Below are positions 26,707 to 35,773 of a stretch of 64,000 nt of DNA, one piece after another; the first letter of the stretch is position 1; every line of letters begins with the position of its first letter. Location of the stretch: contig NZ_JBGCCT010000004.1 in assembly GCF_041260665.1 (NCBI RefSeq), positions 124,001-188,000 of the forward strand. Reading direction: 5' to 3'. The DNA is from Catenulispora sp. GP43 (lineage in GTDB: Bacteria > Actinomycetota > Actinomycetes > Streptomycetales > Catenulisporaceae). The notes under the pieces are model-generated. The model saw only the letters and a program-made list of their open reading frames with translations, was not told the DNA's origin and did not search any database. Made by a program: the position numbers and the translations under genes.

Positions 26707-27543
26707 ATGGTCGTGGCGAAGACAGCAATCGGACCCGACGAGCTGGGCCGGCGGTACGACGCGTCGGCCTCCATCACCGATGTCATGAACGAGGGGCAGG
26801 TGCACCTGGCGTACTGGTACGGCCGGGAGGACACCACACCCTTGCGCGAGGCATCACGGCGCATCACCCGCAAGGTGGTCGACGCGCTCGGCCTGCACCC
26901 CGGCGACCGGGTTCTGGACGCCGGCTGCGGCCTGGGGCTGCCCGCCCTCGACGTGGCCGAGGCCACCGGCGCGCACGTCACCGGCGTCACGGTCAGCCAG
27001 GCCGAGGTGGACGCCGCGACGAAGCGCGCCGCCGAGGCCCGGATGCAGGAGCGGGTGGGCTACCGGCGCGCGGACTTCATGGCGCTGCCCTTCCCCGACG
27101 CCTCCTTCGACGCGGTCCTGGCGATGGAGTCGCTCGTCCACGCACCCGACCTGGGCCGAGCGCTGCGCGAGTTCCACCGCGTACTGCGCCCCGGCGGCCG
27201 CGTGGGGCTGGTCGAGTACACGCTGGAGTCCGCGGGGAGCGCGGCCGAGATCGAGGAGTTCTTCACCAACCTCGGTCTGAGCAACCTGCTCACCACGCAG
27301 GGCTGGATCGAGGCGTTCGCCGAGGCCGGCTTCGCCCTCGAGGAGTACACGCAGTGCGGCCCCCGGGTGTTCGGCATGGGCCCGAAGTACATCGAGGCCG
27401 CGCGCGGGATCCGTGACCGCGTCGTCGCCCAGTTCGGCGACGAGGCGTACCGGGGGCTGGAGGGCGGCCTCGCCGGGTTCTTCGAGATCAGCGCGGGACG
27501 GGTGGGGTACGTCGTCGCGGCGTTCGGCAAGCCGGGCGGCTAG
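26707..27543 (+). CDS. SAM-dependent methyltransferase (MT-A)
   Basis: 278 residues from the ATG at 26707; a GTG one codon earlier is possible, and no clear ribosome site is seen. The class I Rossmann fold shows motif I VLDAGCGLGLPALDVAE, then VTGVTVSQAEVDAA, RRADFMALPFPDASFDAVLAMESL and LRPGGRVGLVEY. The N-terminal NEGQVHLAYWYGRED segment and the C-terminal QCGPRVFGMGPKYIEAARG segment are almost the same as in the second methyltransferase at 35774-36601. The pair are clear paralogues from a natural-product small-molecule methyltransferase family. It precedes an MFS exporter by 104 bp. The substrate is probably a product of the nearby biosynthetic operon, by inference. Confidence 0.9.
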   Translation: MVVAKTAIGPDELGRRYDASASITDVMNEGQVHLAYWYGREDTTPLREASRRITRKVVDALGLHPGDRVLDAGCGLGLPALDVAEATGAHVTGVTVSQAEVDAATKRAAEARMQERVGYRRADFMALPFPDASFDAVLAMESLVHAPDLGRALREFHRVLRPGGRVGLVEYTLESAGSAAEIEEFFTNLGLSNLLTTQGWIEAFAEAGFALEEYTQCGPRVFGMGPKYIEAARGIRDRVVAQFGDEAYRGLEGGLAGFFEISAGRVGYVVAAFGKPGG

Positions 27544-27647
27544 CGGCTCCGTCACTCATGTCGCTTTCTCCGACTTCGCTCCGACCACCGGGTAAAGGCG
27601 CCACGCGCGGGGTGCCACCCACTGTGGTTAGCGAGGAAGGATCTGCC

Positions 27648-29219
27648 ATGAGTGACAGTGACACGACCCAAACCGCGGCCCCGCTTGCCGGCCGCCGGGA
27701 ATGGCTCGGCCTGGCCGCACTGGCGTTGCCCACGCTGTTGGTCGCCTTCGATATCGGCGGCCTGTTCCTGGCGCTGCCCCACCTGAGCGCCGATCTGCAC
27801 GCCACCGGGACCGAGCAGCTGTGGATCACCGACATCTACGGCTTCATGCTCGCCGGGTTCCTGATCACCATGGGCACGCTGGGCGACAGGATCGGCCGGC
27901 GCAAGCTGCTCATGATCGGTGCGGGCGGGTTCTTCGCCGCCTCGCTCCTGGCGGCGTTCTCGACCAGCCCGATGATGCTCATCATCGCCCGGGCACTGCT
28001 CGGCGTCGCCGGCGCCACGTTGTCGCCGTCGACGCTGGCCCTGATCAGCAACATGTTCCGGAACCCCAAGCAGATGGGGACCGCGATCTCGCTGTGGGCC
28101 TTCTGCAGTTTCGGCGGGGCCGCGCTGGGGCCGGTCATCGGCGGGGTGCTGCTGCAGCACTTCTGGTGGGGTTCGGTCTTCCTGCTCGGGACGCCGGTCA
28201 TGCTGTTGCTGCTGATCGTCGGGCCGATCCTGCTGCCGGAATACCGTGACGCCGACGCCAAGCGGCTGGACCTGATCAGCGTGGTGCTGTCGCTGGCCGC
28301 GATCCTGCCGGTGATCTACGGCATCAAGCAGCTGGCCGCCGGGGAGAACAGCTCGCCGGCGTGGTCGGCGCTGGCCATCGTCGTCGGCCTCGGGTTCGCC
28401 GCCCTGTTCACCCGGCGGCAGTTGCGGCTGCCCAATCCGCTGCTCGACCTGCGACTGTTCCGCAACCTCAAGTTCAGCAGCTCGCTGCTGGCCATGCTGC
28501 TGGCCTCCGGGACGCTGGCCGGGCTGGGCCTGATGACCAGCCAGTTCATCCAGAGCGTGCTCGGGATGGAGCCGGCCAAGGCCGGGCTGTGGCAGGCCCC
28601 GACGGGCCTGGGCATCGCCATCGGCGTGCTGGTCACCCCGGTGCTCGTGCGGAAGATCGAGCAGAGCACCGCGATCCTCGGCGGCCTCGTGCTCTGCTTC
28701 GTGGGTCTGGTCCTGCTCAGCACGGTGCGCAGCACCAGCAGCGCAGGTCTGGTGTCGTTGAGCGTGGCGCTGGTGGCGCTGGGCATCGGGCCGCTGTTCG
28801 TGCTCGGCACCAGCCTGGTCGTCGGGTCCGCCCCGCCGGAGAAGGCCGGCTCGGCGGCGTCGATGTCGGAGACCAGCAACGTCTTCGGCTCGACGCTCGG
28901 ACTGGCCCTGCTGGGCAGCGTCGGCGCCGCGGTCTACCAGTCGAGCATGTCCGGCTCGGCGGTCGCCGGGGCCCGGCAGACGCTGGCCGACGCGGTCGCC
29001 GCCGCCGCCAACCTCCCGGCCGGCCAGGCCCAGCCGCTGTTGAGCAAGGCCCGCGACGCCTTCACCGACGGGCTCGACATCGTGGCCTACAGCGGCATCG
29101 CGATCATCGCGATCGTCTTCGCCTTCGCGTGGGTGACCCTGCGCCAGAAGGCCCCGGCGCCGTCGGCGCCCACCGAGCCGGATCCGGTCGCCGAGCGCCC
29201 CATGGTGACCGAGTCCTGA
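27648..29219 (+). CDS. MFS drug exporter, DHA2/EmrB-QacA type (14 TM)
   Basis: 523 residues from the ATG at 27648 (MSDSDTTQTAAPLAG), with GAGGAAGGA upstream. An earlier in-frame ATG adds 30 residues without codon bias. Fourteen hydrophobic helices are visible. Between TM2 and TM3 lies GDRIGRRKLLMIG, the MFS A-motif, and in TM5 ALGPVIGGVLLQHFWWG matches motif C of proton-driven antiporters. Such proteins export antibiotics or other cytotoxic small molecules. Next to biosynthetic genes, the likely role is product export and self-resistance. A strong bidirectional terminator follows at once. Confidence 0.92.
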   Translation: MSDSDTTQTAAPLAGRREWLGLAALALPTLLVAFDIGGLFLALPHLSADLHATGTEQLWITDIYGFMLAGFLITMGTLGDRIGRRKLLMIGAGGFFAASLLAAFSTSPMMLIIARALLGVAGATLSPSTLALISNMFRNPKQMGTAISLWAFCSFGGAALGPVIGGVLLQHFWWGSVFLLGTPVMLLLLIVGPILLPEYRDADAKRLDLISVVLSLAAILPVIYGIKQLAAGENSSPAWSALAIVVGLGFAALFTRRQLRLPNPLLDLRLFRNLKFSSSLLAMLLASGTLAGLGLMTSQFIQSVLGMEPAKAGLWQAPTGLGIAIGVLVTPVLVRKIEQSTAILGGLVLCFVGLVLLSTVRSTSSAGLVSLSVALVALGIGPLFVLGTSLVVGSAPPEKAGSAASMSETSNVFGSTLGLALLGSVGAAVYQSSMSGSAVAGARQTLADAVAAAANLPAGQAQPLLSKARDAFTDGLDIVAYSGIAIIAIVFAFAWVTLRQKAPAPSAPTEPDPVAERPMVTES

Positions 29220-29224
29220 GGGAA

Positions 29225-29266
29225 GTTCCGCCCGGTACCCGCCCCGCATCGGGTACCGGGCGGAAC
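29225..29266. terminator. Bidirectional terminator, perfect 17-bp stem
   Basis: GTTCCGCCCGGTACCCG pairs perfectly with its complement across an eight-base loop. It lies between the convergent exporter and acyltransferase genes. A further partial copy (TACCGGGCGGGAC) follows at 29271-29283. Confidence 0.9.
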
Positions 29267-29295
29267 GCCGTACCGGGCGGGACGCCGCACCCGGC

Positions 29296-30486
29296 TCAGC
29301 CCGTGGTCGCGGCGGCGCTGGCCTCCGTCTCCACCGCGGGCACCGGCCGGCGTGACCGGGGCCTGGCCCACCTGCGCATGACCGGCATCTCGACGAACCG
29401 GTAGAGCAGCCAGGCCAGGAAGATGCTGATGGCCAGACAGGCCAGCAGGAACAGCACCGCCACCGGCGTGCTCCACGACGTCTGGTCGTAGTCGCCGTAT
29501 CCCATCCACTCCCCCTTGAACGCCGCCTGCACCGTGTGCAGCACGTTGAGATGGATGAGGAAGAACGCATACGAGATCTCGCCCAGGAAGACGGGCACCC
29601 GATGCGTCAACAGAGTCCTGCGACCGGCGATGTCACTGGTGGCGGCCGCCGAGACCAGCAACCCGAGCGGGAAGCTGTACGTCGCCGCGAACACCCAGAG
29701 CTGGGGCAGCCACAACGACGGCACATACAGCACCGCGACCATAAGCGCCGCCGGCCCGAGGCCCAGCCGGATGAACCGCCCGCTGATGACGATGCGCGCG
29801 AACAGGATGCCGACGACGAACTCCAGGCAGCGCACCAGCGGGAACTGGTAGACGAACCACATCTGCGGCCAGGAGAACTGGGTGTACCCCGGGAACATCG
29901 GCGAGTCCGGCACGAAAGCCTTCGCCAGCAACGGAACCGACAACGACAGCGCCGACACCCCGATGACCCAGTACCAGAGCCGATCCTCCCGGATCCTCGC
30001 GATGGCGAGGACCAGGAACGGGAACAACATGTAGAACACGATCTCCGCGGACAGCGACCAGGTGACCCCGTTGACGGCGTAAAGCAGGTTGTTCATGCTC
30101 GGCGCCCAGGAGTTCACGAGGAACAGGTTGGCGATAGCGGGCTCGACCATCGTCTTGGTCCCCGACACCACCAGCATGACGAGGATGACCAGCCAGATCA
30201 CCGCATGGTTCGGGAAGATCTTGAAGAACCGCCGACGCCAGAACTGACCCTTCGTGTCGGTCGGCCGCGCGACCCAGGTCAGGACGAACCCGCTGAGCAC
30301 GAAGAAGAACCCGACGCCCATCGTGCCGGCACTGTTGGTGACGAAGTCGTAGTGCTTCTCCAGCCGGGTATCACGGAAAACACCCAAGTAGGTCACATGG
30401 TAGGTGAAGACCAGAAAAGCGGCGACGAATCGCAAGGCGGTGAGGGAAGGAAGCCTGGCCGGACGTTGTGCCATTGCCTCTGTCAT
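29296..30486 (-). CDS. Membrane acyltransferase (acyltransferase 3 family)
   Basis: 396 residues, ATG at 30486 with GAGGCAGG upstream. About ten membrane helices. The N-terminal RFVAAFLVFTYHV contains the conserved His of the family, followed by FFFVLSGFVLTWV and a cytoplasmic WRRRFFKIFPNH loop; these are typical of OafA-like O-acyltransferases. They transfer acetyl or other acyl groups from CoA to sugars or to natural products such as macrolides. Here it lies 175 bp downstream of the PhyH gene on the same strand and may acylate the cluster product or a surface sugar. The last 30 residues are basic and disordered. Confidence 0.9.
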   Translation of the reverse strand: MTEAMAQRPARLPSLTALRFVAAFLVFTYHVTYLGVFRDTRLEKHYDFVTNSAGTMGVGFFFVLSGFVLTWVARPTDTKGQFWRRRFFKIFPNHAVIWLVILVMLVVSGTKTMVEPAIANLFLVNSWAPSMNNLLYAVNGVTWSLSAEIVFYMLFPFLVLAIARIREDRLWYWVIGVSALSLSVPLLAKAFVPDSPMFPGYTQFSWPQMWFVYQFPLVRCLEFVVGILFARIVISGRFIRLGLGPAALMVAVLYVPSLWLPQLWVFAATYSFPLGLLVSAAATSDIAGRRTLLTHRVPVFLGEISYAFFLIHLNVLHTVQAAFKGEWMGYGDYDQTSWSTPVAVLFLLACLAISIFLAWLLYRFVEMPVMRRWARPRSRRPVPAVETEASAAATTG

Positions 30487-30661
30487 GGGTACCTGCCTCG
30501 TCGATGAGGGGTCGGGAGAGAGCCACAGCGGGTCTACGGGAGTGGAGTCTGCGGGCCGCCCGGCGGGGCGTGCATCTTCCAGGGTGCGGGGTTGAGCCGA
30601 AGCCGCAGCCGATGCGTCCGCTCCCCGCGAAACGCACCGGCTGCTGTCGACGCCACGCCCG

Positions 30662-31552
30662 CTACATCAACGGATTCGCACCGCGCGGCCTGCTGGAGAG
30701 CTCCTCGTGCGTCCGCTCCAGCAGCAGGAGCGGGTCCTGCGTCTCGACCTGGCCGAGACCCGGAGGGCAGCGCTCCCAGCCGAGCAGGCGCTGCACTTCC
30801 TCGGGCAGGGTCTGGACGGTCTCCCGGGAGACCGCAAGGTACTGATTCTCCTCCTGCCGCAGATTGCCCAGGTCCAGCGCGACCGACAGGCTGTACCGCG
30901 GCGCGTCGGTGGTGTTGGCTCCGCCGCCGTGGTAGACCCCGCCCGGCCAGAGCAGCGCGGAGCCGGCGGGCATGACCGCCGGGACGGTCTCGGCGTACGC
31001 CGGGGCCCGCTCGTCGTCCCAGCGGTGGCTGCCGGGGATCACCAGGGTCGCGCCGTTGGCCGCGGTGAAGTCGGTCAGCGCCAGCATCAGCTGGAGCCGG
31101 CACGGCGGCCCCGGATGCCGCCACAGGTGCATGGCGTCGTCGCGGTGCAGCGGCTGCCGGCCCTGGCCCGGATCGATCCGGATCGCCTGGGTGAAGCTGA
31201 CCTGGATGCTCGGGGTCACCTCCATCCGGACCTTGCCGATCCACATGTGCGTGGGCTGCTGCAGCAGACGCCGGGCCGCGCCGAGGAACTGCGGCTGGAG
31301 GACCACGCCGGTCATGGGCCCCGGCGAGCGCTGGAACAGGCTGGACAGCCGCTTGGTCTTCTGCCCGTCGTAGCCGCTCTCGCTGTAGCCGGCCGCCTCC
31401 AGGCCGGGCGCGAGGTCCGCCCGGAGCGCGGCCAGCGTCCCGGCGTCGGCGAAGTCCTCGACGATCACCGCTCCGTCGCGGTCCAGGACCTCGACGACGT
31501 CGTCGAGCGCGGTGGCGGGGGTGACGTGGGTCAGTGCGGCCATCGGGCTCAC
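30662..31552 (-). CDS. PhyH-type 2-oxoglutarate/Fe(II) dioxygenase
   Basis: 296 residues from the GTG at 31552, which overlaps the carrier-protein stop by four bases (GTGA). An ATG at 31543 (MAALTH) is an alternative. The jelly-roll contains LHRDDAMHLW with His136 and Asp138 or Asp139, GGVYHGGGANTT with His208, and APRYSLSVALD with the 2-oxoglutarate-binding Arg219, so the facial triad is complete. Relatives hydroxylate, halogenate or epimerise free or carrier-bound amino acids and terpenoids. Coupling to the carrier protein suggests action on a tethered acyl or aminoacyl group. It is the last gene of the six-gene operon. Confidence 0.9.
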   Translation of the reverse strand: MSPMAALTHVTPATALDDVVEVLDRDGAVIVEDFADAGTLAALRADLAPGLEAAGYSESGYDGQKTKRLSSLFQRSPGPMTGVVLQPQFLGAARRLLQQPTHMWIGKVRMEVTPSIQVSFTQAIRIDPGQGRQPLHRDDAMHLWRHPGPPCRLQLMLALTDFTAANGATLVIPGSHRWDDERAPAYAETVPAVMPAGSALLWPGGVYHGGGANTTDAPRYSLSVALDLGNLRQEENQYLAVSRETVQTLPEEVQRLLGWERCPPGLGQVETQDPLLLLERTHEELSSRPRGANPLM

Positions 31553-31818
31553 CGCTCGGGGGTCCGGACACCCGAGCGGGCCAGGATGTCCCGGGTGAGG
31601 GTCTCCAGGTCCGGGTCCTCGAACAGGTCGCCGATGTCGAGGGTGACGCCCAACTGCTCCTCGACGGCCGCCGCGATCCGCACCGCGGCGATGGACTGTC
31701 CGTTGAGCTCGAAGAACGTGGCGCCGGGCCGGTCGGAGCCCGGGCCCAGGACGTCGGTCCAGATGGCGGCGAGCCGCTGGGCGACGTCCGCGGTGGCCGG
31801 CTGCTGCTGAGTGGTCAT
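31549..31818 (-). CDS. Stand-alone acyl/peptidyl carrier protein
   Basis: 89 residues. The phosphopantetheine attachment motif is FFELNGQSIAAVRI with Ser42. The canonical (G)GDS or GHS reads NGQS here, which is an acceptable variant. The helices after it (VEEQLGVTLDIGDLFEDPDL) match NRPS-type peptidyl carrier domains better than fatty-acid ACPs. It should be activated by a phosphopantetheinyl transferase encoded elsewhere, and loaded by an adenylation enzyme not found in the window. It sits between the P450 gene (44-bp gap) and the PhyH gene (4-bp overlap). It may carry the intermediate that these two oxygenases modify. Confidence 0.9.
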   Translation of the reverse strand: MTTQQQPATADVAQRLAAIWTDVLGPGSDRPGATFFELNGQSIAAVRIAAAVEEQLGVTLDIGDLFEDPDLETLTRDILARSGVRTPER

Positions 31819-31862
31819 TTCACTGCTCCTTGCAGGAAGTGGGTGGTTCAGAGGTCGAAGGT

Positions 31863-33155
31863 TCAGAGATGGACCGGAAGCTCGGCACGGCCGTTCATGA
31901 TGAACGTGCCCTGACTCGCCAGGTCGTCCGGCTCGACGGCGAGCCGTACCTCGGGGAAGCGCGCGAACAGCGCCTCCACCGCGATACGCACTTCCATCCG
32001 GGTCAGCGCCGGGCCGACGCAGCGATGCACGCCGTGGCCGAACGCCACGTGCCGCTTGTCCGCGCGCCGGGCGTCGAACTCGCCCGCGTCAGCGCCGTAC
32101 AGCTCGGGATCGCGGCCGGTCGCGGCGTAGCCGACGATCACCGGGTCGCCCTTGGCGATGGTCACGCCGGCGATGTCAATGTCCTGCGTCGCGAACCGGA
32201 ACGGCAGGTGTGCGACCGACGCGTCGGTGCGCAGCGTCTCCTCCACCACGTCGTCCCAGTCCACTTCGCCGTCCATCGCGAGGGCGCGTTGGTCCGGCCG
32301 GGCGAGCAGCGCCAGGACCGCGTTCGTGATGAGATTCCGGGCCGGCTCGGCGCCGGTGTTGATCACCAGCTGCGCCAGGCCGACCAGCTCCGCGTCGGAC
32401 TCGGTGTCGGATTCGGTGCCGGATTCGGATTCGCCGGCGGACTCCGCGTCGGCACTGGCACCGGCCACCGGACAGCCGCTCGGCAAGGCTTCGATCAGGT
32501 CACTGATCAAGTCCTCCCCCGGCTCCAGGCGCTTCGCCGCGACCAAGTCCTGGATCTTGCCCTGCAACTCGATGAACTCCGCGCGGGCCTTCAGCGGATC
32601 CGGCTGGATGTACCCGGCGCGGTCCAGGACGCCGTCCGGGTCGCCGTCGGGCACACCGAGCAGTTCGCCGATCACCCGCGAGGACACCAGATGCGCGTAC
32701 CGCAGCTTGAGGTCGACCGGCTCGCCGGGCCGCGCGGCCGCGTACTCGGCCAGCTCGTCCAGCGCCCACGCGACGACCTTCTCGACCCGCGGCCGCAGCA
32801 TGGCGATCCGCTGCGGGCTGAACGCGCCGACGACGAGCTTGCGCTGCCGGGAGTGCGCCTCGCCGTCGGCGGTGGACATGTTGTCCATCCGGGCCCAGGC
32901 GATCAGCGGGAAGTCCGGGCCGAGGGCGCCCTCGACGTAGGCCGGCCAGTGCTCCCGGGCGTTCTTGGCGAACCGGTCGTCTGCCAGGACCTGCCGGGCG
33001 GCGTGGTAGCCGGTCACCGACCAGGCCGCGACGCCGCCGGGCAACAGCACCCGGGTGACCGGCCCGCGGGCCCGCAGCCGGGCTCCCTCGCCGTGGATGT
33101 CGGTGCCGGCCGGATCGATGACCAGCGGATCGGTGCGGAGCGGATCGTCGTCCAC
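31863..33155 (-). CDS. Cytochrome P450 with unusual I-helix and acidic insert
   Basis: 430 residues from the GTG at 33155, with AGGAGG just upstream, two bases after the preceding stop. The heme loop [10 protein letters not shown] carries Cys379, and EETLR supplies the ExxR motif. The I-helix reads [15 protein letters not shown]. Where most P450s have a (D/E)-T acid-alcohol pair for oxygen activation, this one has E270-P271. An acidic Ser/Glu/Asp/Thr stretch of about 25 residues (232-256) is inserted before the I-helix. Expected reactions are hydroxylation or oxidative coupling of a carrier-bound or free substrate. The missing Thr could mean substrate-assisted oxygen activation or non-hydroxylating chemistry. 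Redox partners are not encoded nearby. Confidence 0.92.
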   Translation of the reverse strand: MDDDPLRTDPLVIDPAGTDIHGEGARLRARGPVTRVLLPGGVAAWSVTGYHAARQVLADDRFAKNAREHWPAYVEGALGPDFPLIAWARMDNMSTADGEAHSRQRKLVVGAFSPQRIAMLRPRVEKVVAWALDELAEYAAARPGEPVDLKLRYAHLVSSRVIGELLGVPDGDPDGVLDRAGYIQPDPLKARAEFIELQGKIQDLVAAKRLEPGEDLISDLIEALPSGCPVAGASADAESAGESESGTESDTESDAELVGLAQLVINTGAEPARNLITNAVLALLARPDQRALAMDGEVDWDDVVEETLRTDASVAHLPFRFATQDIDIAGVTIAKGDPVIVGYAATGRDPELYGADAGEFDARRADKRHVAFGHGVHRCVGPALTRMEVRIAVEALFARFPEVRLAVEPDDLASQGTFIMNGRAELPVHL

Positions 33156-33157
33156 GT

Positions 33158-34393
33158 CTACCTCCTGTGCAACTTCAGCTGGGCGTATCCGCGGTTGGCC
33201 ACGGTGGTGAGCAGCACGGCGGAGCTGGCGTGCGTACGGCCGGTGGACAGGTCGCGCCAGACGCGTTCCAGGCGCGTTCCCTCCCGGACGGCCGGGCTGC
33301 CCGCGGTCGGCTGGAGGATCTCGTCGACGGCCCGCCAGGCCAGTTCGGTGGCCTCTCGGCAGGTGATCGCGACCCGAAGGTCCTCCTCAGCGGTGAACGC
33401 CCCGACCGGCTGCCCGGACAGCTCGTGCCAGCGCCGCGACGCCGCGAGCACCAGCGTCTCGGCGGCGTCGATCATGCCGCTGGCCTTGCCGTACCAGAGC
33501 TGGTAGTCAGGGTCCTGCGCTCGCGGCGCGAACGGCGGCAGGATCGTGGTGCGGGTGAACATCAACTCCGTGTAGGCGTCGAGCGCGCCCTGGCACATGC
33601 CGAGCGCGATGTGCGCGCCCTCCAGGGCCATCGAGCTGGCCGGCGCGCCGCCGTACTGCGGGTGCTCATGCAGCACGCGCCCCGGCGTGCCCTCGGTCAC
33701 CGAGATCTCCTCGAAGTTCACCTCGATGCCGAAGTGCTCGGGGATGTGCCCGCCGGAGATCCGGATGCTGTGCGACCCGCTGCCCTTCAGGCCCAGCTGC
33801 CCGCCCCAGTCGTCGAGCATCTCCCACTGGTCGCGGGGCGCGATGAACAGCAGCCGGCGCGGCGCGTCCGCGTCGTCGCCGACGATGACGGTGTTGCCGA
33901 TCAGGTGGGTCGCGTACGGCGCGCCGGAGCAGTACCGCCAGACGCCGTCCAGGATCCAGCCGCCGTCCTCGGCGCGCCTGGCCGTCCCGTAGGGGGCGTT
34001 GACCAGAGGCGCGATGAAGTCGCCGCCGCTGAAGATCTCGGCCTGCGCCTTCTCGCCGAACATGCTGCCGGCGAACAGCGAGTGCGCCGCGCCGAGGCAG
34101 TACATCCAGCCGGTGGACGCACAGGCGCGAGTCAGGATCATGACGATCTGCAGGAAGGTGTCGAAGCCGAACTCGTAGCCGCCGTACCGCTTGGGCACCG
34201 TGATGCGGTAGAAGCCGGCATCCCGGAACGCCTGGTGGGTGTCCTCGGCGTAGTAGGTCCGCTGCTCGGTCTCGTGCTGGCGCGCCACCAGGTCGGGAAC
34301 CATGGCCTTGGCCCGCTCGATCAGCATGGCCGGGGTGACGTCCGACTCGGGAGGCGTGGCCGCGCCCCGCACCGCGTTCTCAGTGGTGGTCAT
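33158..34393 (-). CDS. Flavin-dependent monooxygenase of the acyl-CoA dehydrogenase fold
   Basis: 411 residues from the ATG at 34393, which shares ATGA with the preceding stop. The fold is that of acyl-CoA dehydrogenases: an N-terminal helical domain ([32 protein letters not shown]), a middle beta domain ([20 protein letters not shown]; the SG(A/C) motif), and a C-terminal helical bundle. Relatives (HpaH/HsaA-like two-component oxygenases, N-hydroxylases and nitrososynthases) use reduced FMN or FAD from a separate reductase, which is not present here. The conserved glutamate base of true dehydrogenases is not evident. In this operon it probably hydroxylates an aromatic ring or an amine of the biosynthetic intermediate; which one is unknown. 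Confidence 0.9.
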   Translation of the reverse strand: MTTTENAVRGAATPPESDVTPAMLIERAKAMVPDLVARQHETEQRTYYAEDTHQAFRDAGFYRITVPKRYGGYEFGFDTFLQIVMILTRACASTGWMYCLGAAHSLFAGSMFGEKAQAEIFSGGDFIAPLVNAPYGTARRAEDGGWILDGVWRYCSGAPYATHLIGNTVIVGDDADAPRRLLFIAPRDQWEMLDDWGGQLGLKGSGSHSIRISGGHIPEHFGIEVNFEEISVTEGTPGRVLHEHPQYGGAPASSMALEGAHIALGMCQGALDAYTELMFTRTTILPPFAPRAQDPDYQLWYGKASGMIDAAETLVLAASRRWHELSGQPVGAFTAEEDLRVAITCREATELAWRAVDEILQPTAGSPAVREGTRLERVWRDLSTGRTHASSAVLLTTVANRGYAQLKLHRR

Positions 34394-35739
34394 GACGCCG
34401 CGCCCCGAATCGCCGAGTCCGGGTCGGCCACCATCTCGCCGATCACCCCGAGGAAGCCGTCCACCTGCTCCTCGACCTCGGCCCGCTCGAACAGGTGGCG
34501 GCTGAAGCTGAGCCCGCCGACCACTTCGTCCGCGCCCAGGTGCATCGACCAGATCATGCCGTCCGGGGTCTCCGAGCCGAGCGGCTGCGGGATGACGCGC
34601 CGCCAGATCGCCGTGTATTCGAGGTCGCCGATCTTCTCGCTCTGCGTGAGATAGGGCGGTTGGACGGCCTGGAACAGAGTCGGCACGGCGTCGGGGCCGG
34701 CCGAGGACATCAGCTCGGGCGCCTCGGCGAGCAGGTGCAGCAGCGGCAGCTCGTGCGAGAAGGCGCCGATGCAGGCCGTCCGGGTGCGGGCGATGACGTC
34801 GCGGAAGCTCCGGCAGCCGTCCAGGTCCACGCGCAGCGGGACGAAGTTGAAGAACGACCCGACCGTGGACTGGAAGCGCGGCTCGCGGCCCGGCCCGAAG
34901 GTGGGCACCACGATGTCGGTCTCCTTGGTCCGGCGGTTCACGAAGACGGTGAACGCGGCGAGCAGGACCATGAACGGCGAACTGCGCGTCGCCCTGGCCA
35001 GCCGGGACACCTCGACGCTCAGCCGCGCCTCGGTGGTGAAGCGGTGGTAGCTCGTCGCAGGGGTCTGACCCGAGCGGTGCACCGGCGCGACCAGGATCCT
35101 GGCGCCGCGCAGCGTTTCGCGCCAGTACGCCCGCGAAGCGGCCACCGCCGGCCCGGCCGCGTCCTCCTGCTGCGCGGCGACATAATCGCGGTACTGCGTC
35201 GCCTCGGGCAGCCGCGGCTCTTGCCCGGCCACGCGAGCGGCGTAGCACTGCGCCAGATCCCGCAGGACCACCTGGATCGACCACACGTCCGCGGCGCTGT
35301 GGTGGGCGCACAGGACCAGGACGGAGTCCTGCTCGTCGAAGCGGCCGAGAACCGCGCGCAGCAACGGGATCCGGTCGGCCGGGAACGGCCGGGTCTCTGC
35401 CTCGATCATGAGCTGCTCGGCGCGCCGGTCCCGGTCCGCGCCCGGGGACTCGTCCAGGTCGACCAGCAGCAGTTCGGGCTGCACGGCCGGCAGCACGCTC
35501 TGGCCGCCGCCGTCCTCCAACCGCACCACGGTGCGCAGCGCCTCGTGCCGCTCGACCACGTCCGCCAGCGCCTCGCGCAGGGCGGCAACGTCGACGCGGC
35601 CCTGGATCCGCCAGCCGAAGACCTCCGTGTAATGCGGCCCGAACGGCCCGGCTTCGAAGCCTTGGGCGAAGATGCACAGGAACTGCTGCTGCAACGACAG
35701 CGGCGCGGTCACCTGCTGGGTTTCCGGAGTCGTGGTCAT
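34390..35739 (-). CDS. Stand-alone NRPS condensation domain protein
   Basis: 449 residues from the ATG at 35739 (MTTTPETQQVTAPLSLQQQF), with AGGAGAG upstream; an earlier start at 35808 was not chosen. The protein is one condensation domain with nothing attached. The active-site motif is HHSAADV (His146-His147, Asp151), where the usual final Gly is Val. Later motifs such as VPTFGPGREP and SFFNFVPLRVDL (C5-like) are present. Free condensation domains join a carrier-bound acyl group to an amine or alcohol supplied by another carrier or in solution. The carrier protein three genes downstream is the obvious partner. Its stop overlaps the flavin monooxygenase start by four bases. Confidence 0.9.
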   Translation of the reverse strand: MTTTPETQQVTAPLSLQQQFLCIFAQGFEAGPFGPHYTEVFGWRIQGRVDVAALREALADVVERHEALRTVVRLEDGGGQSVLPAVQPELLLVDLDESPGADRDRRAEQLMIEAETRPFPADRIPLLRAVLGRFDEQDSVLVLCAHHSAADVWSIQVVLRDLAQCYAARVAGQEPRLPEATQYRDYVAAQQEDAAGPAVAASRAYWRETLRGARILVAPVHRSGQTPATSYHRFTTEARLSVEVSRLARATRSSPFMVLLAAFTVFVNRRTKETDIVVPTFGPGREPRFQSTVGSFFNFVPLRVDLDGCRSFRDVIARTRTACIGAFSHELPLLHLLAEAPELMSSAGPDAVPTLFQAVQPPYLTQSEKIGDLEYTAIWRRVIPQPLGSETPDGMIWSMHLGADEVVGGLSFSRHLFERAEVEEQVDGFLGVIGEMVADPDSAIRGAAS

Positions 35740-35773
35740 GTGAGCTCTCTCCTGAAGTGAAGGCTGACGCTGG

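Noticed and set aside
27552-29570. 672-codon frame on the minus strand opposite the MFS exporter
   Set aside because: The composition is extreme in Arg/Gln/Gly, it crosses a perfect terminator hairpin, and the exporter on the other strand has 14 membrane helices.
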